In this document: piece by piece, positions 1-6,690 of the stretch
Position numbering within the stretch: the first letter of the stretch is position 1
Layout of the letters: each line of letters opens with the position of its first letter
NCBI GenBank assembly: GCA_023251275.1
Contig: JAHEZC010000141.1
Span: 1 to 7,038, forward strand
Source: Parafilimonas sp.
GTDB taxonomy: Bacteria; Bacteroidota; Bacteroidia; Chitinophagales; Chitinophagaceae
Length of the DNA: 7,038 nt
Direction: 5' to 3'
Notes under the pieces: model-generated
Seen by the model: only the letters and a program-made list of their open reading frames with translations
Databases searched by the model: none
Told to the model about the DNA's origin: nothing
Made by a program: the position numbers and the translations under genes

Positions 1-1076
1 ATCCAGGTAAAATAAGCTTTCAATCCTGCAAGCTGGAGCAATGCGGTCAGCAGGCTGGCCATGTCTTTACAGTCACCATATCTTCTGCTGCAGACAGTTG
101 CAGCGCGGCGGGGAACAAAACCTTCCATCCCGTTTTCAAATGCGACGTATTTTATATTCTGCTGCACCCAGCGATATATATTCCGGGCTTTTTCAGATGG
201 AGCGGATACTCCCGCAGCAAGGCTGTCTGCGAGCTTTTTCAATATTTCATCTTTTGTATTTTCCAGCTTATCCACAAAACCATAATACCACCTGTAGAGA
301 TCATCCACATTACCGAGATATTTCACCTGTGCACCATTTTCATTTTTATAAGACACGAGTTGCACAATCACATGAGGTTCGTAATAAGAATAAGATGGGG
401 CATTGGCAAAGCGGGCGCTCTGCCTGATATCGTCTGCACTGAACTCATAACTGCGCTGCCTTCCTTTATTATCTTCTTTTATATGGATCAAATGTTCCGG
501 ATCATTTTTTACGATGTATTTTATTTCCATATCAGCAGGGAAAACCACCTTGAATGTTTCGTGCACAACAGGCATGTATGAAGCAAAATAAAAAGGAGAC
601 AGGAGATGAAGATCTTTATTTATTTCAGTATAAGCTACAAAGGCTTCGGCTCCTTTTATGAATGAAGGGAAATTAAAAGATGTTTCTTTTACATCATCGT
701 AAAAAACGCTGCCGCTTCTTGCATTCTCTGTTTTGAATTCCGTGACCTTATTTTTTGCAGACTTTTTGCTGTCGGAAATTTTTGTATAAGCTTCAATATT
801 GCTGACCTCATTGAATGAACCATGAAATATGCTGTACTTGCTGTAAGAGCCGTTGGCTTTATCGTCAAGCACGAGCATACCGGTTTCGAATTTTGTTTCC
901 GCCACAGGCTGACCGTCTTTCAATGAAATAACCATAGTCCGGTTTCGATTGAGCATAACGGCATAATCATTCGGATACTTTGAATACAGCTCATCCATTG
1001 TTTGTGCATGGAGCGCTGAACAGATGATGATAAAAAAAATTGCGGTAAAACTTTTAATCCCTGATCTATTTTTCAT
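1..1076 (-). CDS. Secreted DUF3857/transglutaminase-like protein (3' end outside window)
   Basis: This open frame runs leftward from an ATG at 1076-1074 and leaves the window after 358 full codons without a stop, so the C-terminus is missing. The N-terminus (MKNRSGIKSF, then a hydrophobic stretch to about residue 22, ending SALHA/QT) is a Sec signal peptide with likely cleavage after A24. Residues of about 40-240 match the beta-rich DUF3857 region that precedes the transglutaminase-like domain in Bacteroidota proteins. Residues of about 295-358 carry that domain's start: EKARNIYRWVQQNIKYV, then FVPRRA, then GDCKDMASLL with the probable catalytic Cys336. The expected His and Asp lie beyond the window edge. 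Family members are periplasmic or surface proteins; many are of unknown substrate, so peptidase, transglutaminase or purely structural roles stay open. No Shine-Dalgarno is visible, as is usual in this phylum. The gene lies downstream of the MORN_2 gene on the same strand, but 242 bp apart, so a shared transcript is uncertain. Confidence 0.85.
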   Translation of the reverse strand, partial: MKNRSGIKSFTAIFFIIICSALHAQTMDELYSKYPNDYAVMLNRNRTMVISLKDGQPVAETKFETGMLVLDDKANGSYSKYSIFHGSFNEVSNIEAYTKISDSKKSAKNKVTEFKTENARSGSVFYDDVKETSFNFPSFIKGAEAFVAYTEINKDLHLLSPFYFASYMPVVHETFKVVFPADMEIKYIVKNDPEHLIHIKEDNKGRQRSYEFSADDIRQSARFANAPSYSYYEPHVIVQLVSYKNENGAQVKYLGNVDDLYRWYYGFVDKLENTKDEILKKLADSLAAGVSAPSEKARNIYRWVQQNIKYVAFENGMEGFVPRRAATVCSRRYGDCKDMASLLTALLQLAGLKAYFTW

Positions 1077-1318
1077 TACACATAAAAGTTTATAATTAGT
1101 TAGAATTTTCTCAAAGCAATTACCGGAACTATTCATAGAAAATCGGTTTACTTTTTTGAACCACAAGGCACATCCGGCACAACTTGTCCCGCCAAAAGCG
1201 TGGATGGAGAAACACATAGAAACTTCTTATGCTCCTTCATGTAAAGATTATTTTCGTATTCCTTCCCAAGGTTACATGCTTTTGTTCTATCTGATCCCTT
1301 AAAAGTTTATCGGAAAAA
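1077..1318. other. Intergenic spacer with possible degenerate dispersed-repeat remnant
   Basis: No coding frame is convincing in these 242 bp. On the minus strand the segment at about 1158-1245 reads ATGAAGGAGCATAAGAAG ... TTTCTATGTG ... TGCCTTGTGGTTC. This resembles, from memory, the 'aaccacaaggcacacaaag' type of dispersed intergenic repeat seen in many Bacteroidota genomes, here degenerate. Inside it an odd-centred dyad (GGCACAA-C-TTGTCCC, 1176-1190, one mismatched pair) is visible. The decamer AAAAGTTTAT occurs near both ends of the spacer (1084-1093 and 1301-1310). No hairpin with a T-tract is seen after the upstream gene's stop, so no intrinsic terminator can be called. Confidence 0.25.
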
Positions 1319-4300
1319 TTATTTTAGTTCCTGTAAGACATCATAATAATATAACCTTGTTTCTTTTAATTTACCTGCCTCGTCGTAATACCTGCTTATT
1401 CCGTTGATCTCTCCATTGTACCAGTTTTCTTCCGCTTGAAGCTTACCATTGGGGTAATAATATTTCTGAACGCCATGCAAATTATCATAATAATAATTTT
1501 CCTCACTTTTTAACTGCCCGTTCGGGTAATAAATTTTTTGGGGTCCATTATCCATGCCGATAATTCTTTCTGCATCCATATAAGGATTTCCATCAGAGAA
1601 AAATAGTTTGCGTTTTCCATTTACCCTGTTCAATTCAAAATTAATTTCTGCGCTTTTATTCCCGTTTCTATAATAAGCGAGCACCAATGCCGTACCGTTT
1701 TCGACATGGATGGGCGTTATCATTTTACCATCTTTACCTTCGTAGGAATAGCTTATCAATTGACCTTCATGATAATTAAACAAAACTGCCACCTCGTTAT
1801 TTTTTCCGTATTGTGTGCAAGTCCCTTCCAGCGCATTATTTTTATAATTAAATTCCCGGTACAGTGTGCCATCTTCATTAAAAAATTTATTCGACCCTTC
1901 CAGGCTGCCGCGTACATAATTTTCTGCATACTTTAATTTGCCTGAAGGATAATAATATTTCCAGGCGCCGTTTTTTTCATCAAACAGGTAATCGCCTTCT
2001 GCTGCTATATTGCCTCCGTGATAATATTTTTTTGATGCGCTGTCTTTTCTTCCGTTTTTATAAAATTGCACAAGCTCCGGACTGCCATCGAAATAAAACA
2101 TTTCATATCTGCCGTTCAGGTAATAATGTCTGTATGCAGCTTTTATATAGGTATTTCCATTATTGTGCTTAAAAATAAAATCAGCATCGCCCTGCGGCAG
2201 GTCAATTTCTTCAAGAATTTTGCCTGCCGTATCAAACTGAGTAATTTGTGTTAACCATCCTGTGCTGAAATGCTGCTCATAATCTGTTTTGCCATTCGCT
2301 GAATAATACACCGTATATCCATCCTGCTGATCATTGAGATAATTAATATCTGAAATAAGATTACCGAAAGCATCATAGGTTTTATAAGGCCCCTGTTTCT
2401 GGGCTTTAAGAATCCAGCTCAATATATAAGGTTTTCCATTGGGGTGATAAGACCTGTACAAACCATCCTCCTTGTCTTCGGTATAGTTTATTTTTTCTGA
2501 AATATTCCCGCTCAGGAAATAGGTGATTTTTTCACCCTGGAGGCTTCCTTCTTTGTAAACGGACACATCGCTTATTTTACCATTCGAATAATAGTATGTA
2601 GTGACTCCATCGCGGTTCCCTTCCTTAGTAAAATAGCCTTCACTGTTTTTAGTGCCGTCAGGATTATAAAAAATAAAATCTCCTGCCCCTTTCCGTGTAG
2701 TTGCATTGCTGATAATTTTTCCTGTTTTGTCGTAGAATGTAATTTCTCTCAGCTTTCCTTTTTCATAATAGCTTTCGCGGAATTTTATACCATCTTCATC
2801 AAAGTCTTCCTGTTTGCCCTGGAGCTTGCCACCTGAATACACGATACTTTGAACTGTGTACCCATTCTCATAATATTCTTTATAAAGACCATCAATATCC
2901 CCATTGATATACGTGTATTCTTTTTTTATTTTACCTGATGAGAAATATTCTTTCCACAGGCCAGATAACTTATCATTGGTATAGTTTCCTTCTATCACCA
3001 AAGCGCCATCCTCGTCATATTTTTTATAGGCGCCATCTTTCAGCCCGTTGCTGTAATGCAGTTTCACCGATATTTTACCATTTGGATAATAGTAAACCGC
3101 ATCGCCTTCTTCCTTATCACCTTTATAATTAATGTTGTAGTCAGGGTCACCCGTTTCGGTAAAATATTCTGCAGCGCCGTTTTTTTGATCATTCATATAC
3201 TGTTCTGTTCTCCGCGGGAGGCCATTATAATAATAATATTTCTGCTCTCCATTCAGCATGCCTGCTGTATATTTTTCTTCAGAATATAAGAGGCCGTTAT
3301 CGAACCAGGTAGTGCTTTTTCCTTCAGCCTTGTCATCGTTAAAAGCTGAGCGCTCCTTCAGCTTTCCATTGTCGTACCAGAACAACCATTCACCTTCTTT
3401 TTTCTCATTAGCATTCAGGATTCCTTTTGATTTTAATTTCCCGTTTTCATGATAAAATTCCCATGGGCCGGTGAAAATAAGCTTAGCGCCTTCTTTTCTC
3501 CATGCGCCGTAGCCGGATACATATTTTTTGGTAAATACATAATGAAATTTCGATGACAGGCGGTCATTATAATCGAGGACCTGGGATTCTTTTATTGCAT
3601 CGAAGTAGGCGCTTCCTTCATCTTTAAACGCATCAATTTCTTTTTTATTTTTTTTATTAAAAGCCTGTACAGATTTTATATCAAGGCCGCTGAATATAAA
3701 ATTCACGAACACATTGTATTCATTAGTTGCATAGACCTGTTTATAATAGGGAACGTAATATTGGATCCAGAAATCCTTGTTATTTTTATTATATTCCAGT
3801 TTCTCCATCATTACCTGTAACTGCCGTGTGATGGGATCTTCGAGATCGGTCTGCAGTTTATATTTTGAATCAAACGCCGCTTTGCTCAGGATAATTTCCT
3901 GTATAAGCTCAAAGCCATCATCTTTTCCGGGTTTTCTCTTTTGTGCATTTTGTGCTACTTCATCGGTAACTTTTGCAATATCGCTCAGGAATTTTATCGC
4001 ATTGCTTTTATACCTGTTGTCAGGATTGATGAGCAAATTTGCAGTGAAGCTTAATAATGCCTCCACAATATTCCCCTGCTTCACACTGATAGTCCCGAGA
4101 AAATAATGCGCTGAAGTATAATAAGGATTAATGAGCACCGTTTTCTGAAAGCAGGCTTTTGCTTCCTCATTTTGCTTTTTATTATAGAGGGAAATTCCCT
4201 TGTTGAACCAGGCAATATAATCATTTGGGTTTGATGCGATGATCTTATTATAATAACCAAGCGCCTCTTCATGCCGGCCCATATCATCGAAGATATTTGC

Positions 4301-4621
4301 AAGAAGGTTGTACCAGTCATTCGTCTTTTCCGGAAATAATTTAAGACCTGTTTCTGCATAAGTCTTTGCTGCTGCAAAATTGCTGTCCTGGTAAGCGCTG
4401 TATGCAAGCTCGTTTAATGCGGTGCTGTAATTGGTATCGCTCCGCGGAATTTTCTTATATACATCTATGGCCTCTTTATATTTTGAATCATCATGCAACT
4501 GAATGCCTTGCTGAAGCAACTCACTGCTGTTGACCAGTGCAATAGTATCCTGCGCATACACTCCTGCTGCAAGAAGAAAAGATAAAGCCGCCAGGTAAAC
4601 CTGCAAATTTTTTTTCCCCAT
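1319..4621 (-). CDS. Large secreted TPR and MORN_2 (YwqK-type) repeat protein
   Basis: The 1,100-residue protein starts MGKKNLQVYLAALSFLLAAG and has a Sec signal peptide (KK, hydrophobic core, VYA/QD, cleavage after A23). I chose the ATG at 4621-4619 because it puts the signal peptide at the N-terminus. The same frame runs back to ATG 4690 or GTG 4696, but that buries the signal peptide and leaves about 5-11 bp to the divergent gene. Residues of about 33-202 form five TPRs (for example WYNLLANIFDDMGRHEEALG). Residues 203-384 are mostly helical-looking and unassigned. Residues 385-1100 (nt 3469-1322) are about 30 tandem repeats of 22-25 residues on the pattern GxxKxYYxNGKLxxExxYxxGxxx, the MORN_2 family found in proteins annotated as 'YwqK family antitoxin'. 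There is no catalytic motif, transmembrane anchor or recognised C-terminal sorting domain. The role is unknown; a periplasmic or surface scaffold or binding protein is an inference. No toxin partner is adjacent, so the antitoxin label should not be carried over. Confidence 0.88.
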   Translation of the reverse strand: MGKKNLQVYLAALSFLLAAGVYAQDTIALVNSSELLQQGIQLHDDSKYKEAIDVYKKIPRSDTNYSTALNELAYSAYQDSNFAAAKTYAETGLKLFPEKTNDWYNLLANIFDDMGRHEEALGYYNKIIASNPNDYIAWFNKGISLYNKKQNEEAKACFQKTVLINPYYTSAHYFLGTISVKQGNIVEALLSFTANLLINPDNRYKSNAIKFLSDIAKVTDEVAQNAQKRKPGKDDGFELIQEIILSKAAFDSKYKLQTDLEDPITRQLQVMMEKLEYNKNNKDFWIQYYVPYYKQVYATNEYNVFVNFIFSGLDIKSVQAFNKKNKKEIDAFKDEGSAYFDAIKESQVLDYNDRLSSKFHYVFTKKYVSGYGAWRKEGAKLIFTGPWEFYHENGKLKSKGILNANEKKEGEWLFWYDNGKLKERSAFNDDKAEGKSTTWFDNGLLYSEEKYTAGMLNGEQKYYYYNGLPRRTEQYMNDQKNGAAEYFTETGDPDYNINYKGDKEEGDAVYYYPNGKISVKLHYSNGLKDGAYKKYDEDGALVIEGNYTNDKLSGLWKEYFSSGKIKKEYTYINGDIDGLYKEYYENGYTVQSIVYSGGKLQGKQEDFDEDGIKFRESYYEKGKLREITFYDKTGKIISNATTRKGAGDFIFYNPDGTKNSEGYFTKEGNRDGVTTYYYSNGKISDVSVYKEGSLQGEKITYFLSGNISEKINYTEDKEDGLYRSYHPNGKPYILSWILKAQKQGPYKTYDAFGNLISDINYLNDQQDGYTVYYSANGKTDYEQHFSTGWLTQITQFDTAGKILEEIDLPQGDADFIFKHNNGNTYIKAAYRHYYLNGRYEMFYFDGSPELVQFYKNGRKDSASKKYYHGGNIAAEGDYLFDEKNGAWKYYYPSGKLKYAENYVRGSLEGSNKFFNEDGTLYREFNYKNNALEGTCTQYGKNNEVAVLFNYHEGQLISYSYEGKDGKMITPIHVENGTALVLAYYRNGNKSAEINFELNRVNGKRKLFFSDGNPYMDAERIIGMDNGPQKIYYPNGQLKSEENYYYDNLHGVQKYYYPNGKLQAEENWYNGEINGISRYYDEAGKLKETRLYYYDVLQELK
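1322..3469 (-). repeat. Coding array of about 30 MORN_2 units with a seven-unit super-period
   Basis: This is the repeat portion of the TPR/MORN_2 gene. Units of about 23-24 codons follow each other without linkers; the clearest are GAWKYYYPSGKLKYAENY, GPQKIYYPNGQLKSEENY and GVQKYYYPNGKLQAEENW. Three units depart from the pattern in the same way: they are one or two residues short, lack the leading Gly, and are followed by a unit beginning with a hydrophobic strand (DFIF, DFIF, LVLA). They begin at nt 2746 (EITFYDKTGK), 2248 (QITQFDTAGK) and 1753 (SYSYEGKDGK), 498 and 495 bp apart, which is exactly seven units each time. DNA identity between units is modest, so the array is old and not a recent slippage product. 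The closest neighbouring pair is near the C-terminus (about nt 1403-1546). Confidence 0.85.
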
Positions 4622-4701
4622 AAGCAAATTTAACGCAGATAAAAATAAGTGTTGTGCATCAATCCGTCCCCATGTTGTATTTTTATTCATAAACACAATT
4701 T
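4622..4701. promoter_or_regulatory. Putative divergent promoter region
   Basis: These 80 bp separate the outward-facing starts of the MORN_2 gene (minus) and the serine hydrolase gene (plus), so both promoters should lie here or just inside a gene. Each strand has one octamer TATTTTTA, close to the Bacteroidota -7 consensus TAnnTTTG: 4678-4685 on plus and 4647-4640 on minus, placed back to back. On plus, a TTG at 4652-4654 lies 23 bp upstream of the octamer, a long but possible distance for the -33 element. On minus no well-spaced TTG is seen. Both would give leaders of roughly 10 nt. The assignment rests on weak motif matches in AT-rich DNA. Confidence 0.25.
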
Positions 4702-6081
4702 ATGCGTATGCGTAAAGTTATTATAAGAATAGTACTGGCGTTGCTGTTTTTGATATTGGTTACAGGTGTATGGTATGCCTGGCTTGCATTTCCCATTATC
4801 AGCGGTTATGGCGCAAAAAACCTTGCATCGGCTGTATATCTCCAGCATCGTAACCCCGCTGATGTCATTAAAGAAGACCTCGGAGATTTCCCGCTTTCAT
4901 TGGGTACATACACAATCAATGAAAGTGATTCTTCTGCTGCAGGTTCCGTCTGGGGTTTTGCAAAACATAAAGCCATCTATCGCAGCGGTTTTGGCTGTAC
5001 ATTGATCAATGATATCAGTGAAGCAGAGGTACGGGCACAGCATCTTTATATGCCTTCACTAACGGCGAATAATCTTGACAGCATTCCCTGGCCTTATGGC
5101 AATAAAATAGCAGACAGCATTCCTCCTGTTGTTGACAAGGCATTATTGAACCAGGCAATTTCAAATGTCATGAATGCTTCATCAAAAGGAAAGCCTGCTT
5201 TTACAAGAGCAGTACTCGTGGTCTATGATGGGAAAATAGCAGGGGAGCAATATGCACCAGGTTTTGATAAGAACACAGTAATGCTGGGATGGTCTATGTC
5301 TAAAAGCTTAACCGGCGCCCTGATCGGAATATTGGTGAAGCAGGGGAAATTGAATCCTGATACTGCTGCGCCTGTACCGGAATGGAAAAACACAGCCAAA
5401 GAAAAAATCACCCTGAAGGAATTGCTTCAGCAAACAACAGGTTTGGATTTTAAAGAAGACTATACCGGACCCAGTGAGGTCACCAATATGTTATTTAAGC
5501 ATGGCGACATGGCAGCATTTACTGCAAAACTTCCGCTGAAGTATGAACCGGGCACAGTATTCAATTATTCAAGTGGTAACACCAATATCCTCAGCCGCAT
5601 TATCCGGCAAACCGTTGGTAAAAAGGATTACCTGTCATTTCCATATCAATACCTGTTTCACAAAATAAATATGTACTCGATGCTGCTGGAGCCTGATGCG
5701 TCGGGAACCTATATCGGTTCATCATACAGTTATGCTACGGCGAGGGATTTCGCAAGGTTTGGCTTGCTTTACTGCAATAATGGATTTTGGAATGGCGAAC
5801 AGATTTTGCCTCCGGAATGGGTGAAAGAATCTGTACAGCCATCTGTCGCTGACAGGAGAAAACATTATGGTTACCAGTTCTGGTTAAATGGGTATGACGA
5901 AAAAGACTCGACTAAGCGCTGGTACCCCGATGTACCAGCCGATATGTTTTTTGCAGACGGGTATGGCGGACAGGATATTTATATTATCCCTTCCAAAAAA
6001 TTGATTGTGGTAAGGTTGGGCCTGCACGTGATTGATGAAAATAAATTTTTGAAAGAAGTGATTCAATCCATTAAAGAATGA
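4702..6081 (+). CDS. Membrane-anchored serine hydrolase, beta-lactamase/NylB-like family
   Basis: This 459-residue protein belongs to the penicillin-binding-protein/class C beta-lactamase-like superfamily (COG1680), nearest in style to 6-aminohexanoate-dimer hydrolase-type serine hydrolases. Residues of about 5-28 are a hydrophobic segment after MRMRK, an uncleaved signal anchor or signal peptide, placing the domain outside the inner membrane. Residues of about 35-145 (GYGAKNLAS, RNPADVIKEDLG, SGFGCTL) match the N-terminal extension common to this subgroup. The catalytic domain follows: SMSK with nucleophile Ser198 and Lys201, the base Tyr289 in FNYSSGNTN, LLQQTTGLDF after the nucleophile helix, the ATARDFARFGLLY helix, and DGYGGQDIYIIP near residues 419-430 at the place of the KTG motif. 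The core looks complete. The substrate cannot be told from the sequence; esterase, amidase or peptidase activity is possible. ATG 4708 is an equally good start (MRKVIIRI). The gene is divergent from the MORN_2 gene and followed by a stem-loop, so it is probably monocistronic. Confidence 0.92.
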   Translation: MRMRKVIIRIVLALLFLILVTGVWYAWLAFPIISGYGAKNLASAVYLQHRNPADVIKEDLGDFPLSLGTYTINESDSSAAGSVWGFAKHKAIYRSGFGCTLINDISEAEVRAQHLYMPSLTANNLDSIPWPYGNKIADSIPPVVDKALLNQAISNVMNASSKGKPAFTRAVLVVYDGKIAGEQYAPGFDKNTVMLGWSMSKSLTGALIGILVKQGKLNPDTAAPVPEWKNTAKEKITLKELLQQTTGLDFKEDYTGPSEVTNMLFKHGDMAAFTAKLPLKYEPGTVFNYSSGNTNILSRIIRQTVGKKDYLSFPYQYLFHKINMYSMLLEPDASGTYIGSSYSYATARDFARFGLLYCNNGFWNGEQILPPEWVKESVQPSVADRRKHYGYQFWLNGYDEKDSTKRWYPDVPADMFFADGYGGQDIYIIPSKKLIVVRLGLHVIDENKFLKEVIQSIKE

Positions 6082-6093
6082 AATCTGCTGAAG

Positions 6094-6115
6094 CTTTGAA
6101 AAAGGGTTTTCAAAG
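6094..6115 (+). terminator. Stem-loop just downstream of the serine hydrolase, possible terminator
   Basis: CTTTGAAAA and TTTTCAAAG form a perfect 9-bp stem around the loop AGGG, starting 12 nt after the hydrolase stop codon. The position suits a transcript end. The stem has only two G-C pairs and is followed by an A-rich run and not a T-tract, so it is not a classical rho-independent terminator; it may act as a 3'-end stabilising hairpin or be chance in AT-rich DNA. Confidence 0.35.
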
Positions 6116-6230
6116 AGAAAAAGAAAAGGGCTAAATCAAATTTTAAGGTGATCTGGAAGTGTGAAGAGTCTTGAATAATTTGTCAGGCAAATGGTTTCTT
6201 ACATCCAAGCAACCTGGTTAATGAGATGCC

Positions 6231-6484
6231 AACCTTATTACCTTAATAACAAAGCTGGCGGAATGACTTCAACCTTATTACCTTATGTCCCACTTCAGTT
6301 TTTTTTTTATTCTTTCACGGTTCTTTTCCGGAATCAAAGGAAGACGGTTTTGTGTTATCAAAATAAAATGCGTGGAAAGATTATTGTACCCGATTTCATG
6401 ATGGTTTTTTTATGCGCAGCATTCTGCGAATAAGGTAATAAGGTAATTTTTCGAAGTGTTCCGTGTTACTAAGGTAATAAGGTT
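6231..6484. repeat. Nested inverted-repeat element made of four AACCTTATTACCTTA copies
   Basis: AACCTTATTACCTTA occurs at 6231-6245 and 6271-6285 on the plus strand. Its reverse complement occurs at 6470-6484 (15/15) and 6431-6444 (14 nt). Each arm is therefore two copies separated by exactly 25 bp, and the arms face each other across about 145 bp. The spacers share short blocks when one arm is reverse-complemented (TAACA, and CGGAATGACTTC against CGGAACACTTC), so the arms are related beyond the 15-mers. Each 15-mer contains the hexamer ACCTTA twice with a 2-bp gap. Inside the element, CGCAG-CATT-CTGCG (6415-6428) is a small hairpin next to the right arm. There is no transposase gene. A MITE-like or other non-autonomous intergenic element is the likeliest reading; paired protein-binding sites are an alternative. 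Confidence 0.6.
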
Positions 6485-6550
6485 TTGACTTCACTTATTT
6501 CACATTTTTTCTTCTGTGTGGAATTTATCTGGAGCTAATAATATTAAGGC

Positions 6551-6606
6551 CCACGACCTGTCGTCATCCGTCTGAATGTCGGCGCCGTGTGATCCGATGA
6601 CCGGCT
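6551..6606. other. GC-richer block with nested dyad symmetry
   Basis: This stretch is clearly richer in G+C than the surrounding AT-rich DNA. It contains ACGAC-CT-GTCGT (6553-6564), then a 39-bp dyad with arms GTCATC (6563-6568) and GATGAC (6596-6601), and near its centre the perfect palindrome CGGCGCCG (6580-6587). On either strand only short frames cross it. It may be a structured leader for the downstream restriction gene, an operator, or a fragment of a dispersed repeat. It ends about 85 bp before the next start codon. Confidence 0.35.
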
Positions 6607-6690
6607 TAGGGTTTTCTTTTCAGCACCTCAAAATATGAGTTAGTCAAGAAAAATTGCAGAGATGAACTCAATTATTTTTTATTTTTAACC

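Larger units (their letters stand above)
6082..6690. other. 609-bp intergenic region with repeats and dyads, no convincing gene
   Basis: No frame here reads like a protein. The longest open stretch (6191-6433, plus) runs straight through the AACCTTATTACCTTA repeats and has low-complexity composition. From left to right the region holds a 9-bp perfect stem-loop (6094-6115), a nested inverted-repeat element (6231-6484) with a ten-T homopolymer (6299-6308) and a small hairpin (6415-6428) inside it, a GC-richer dyad block (about 6551-6606), and AT-rich DNA just before the next start codon. The size and the repeat content suggest an insertion or junction site and not a simple promoter spacer. Confidence 0.6.

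Noticed and set aside
41..581. Three overlapping plus-strand open frames
   Set aside because: They lie antisense to the DUF3857/transglutaminase-like coding region, whose minus-strand translation has a signal peptide and conserved motifs; the plus frames show no family features.
1084..1115. TTTG followed after 19 bp by TAAACTTT on the minus strand, a possible promoter for the DUF3857 gene
   Set aside because: The second box matches TAnnTTTG poorly and would put the transcription start almost on the ATG at 1076.
1322..3469. Tandem DNA repeats suggesting a CRISPR or recent microsatellite expansion
   Set aside because: The repeats are protein-level MORN_2 units of about 70 bp with strongly diverged DNA and no unique spacers.
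4081..4407. 108-codon minus-strand open frame
   Set aside because: It is an out-of-frame shadow of the TPR region of the large repeat protein.
4625..4632. Perfect TAAATTTG match to the Bacteroidota -7 box on the minus strand
   Set aside because: It ends 4 nt upstream of the chosen ATG (4621), so transcription would begin at or after the start codon, and no TTTG is spaced correctly upstream.
6191..6433. 80-codon plus-strand open frame
   Set aside because: It crosses two copies of the AACCTTATTACCTTA repeat and a ten-T run, with no recognisable domain; it appears to be chance within the repeat element.
6654..6687. TTG followed by TATTTTTT or TATTTTTA upstream of the restriction gene
   Set aside because: The spacing to the first box is only 16 bp and the second lies right against the start codon; T-rich DNA gives such matches easily.
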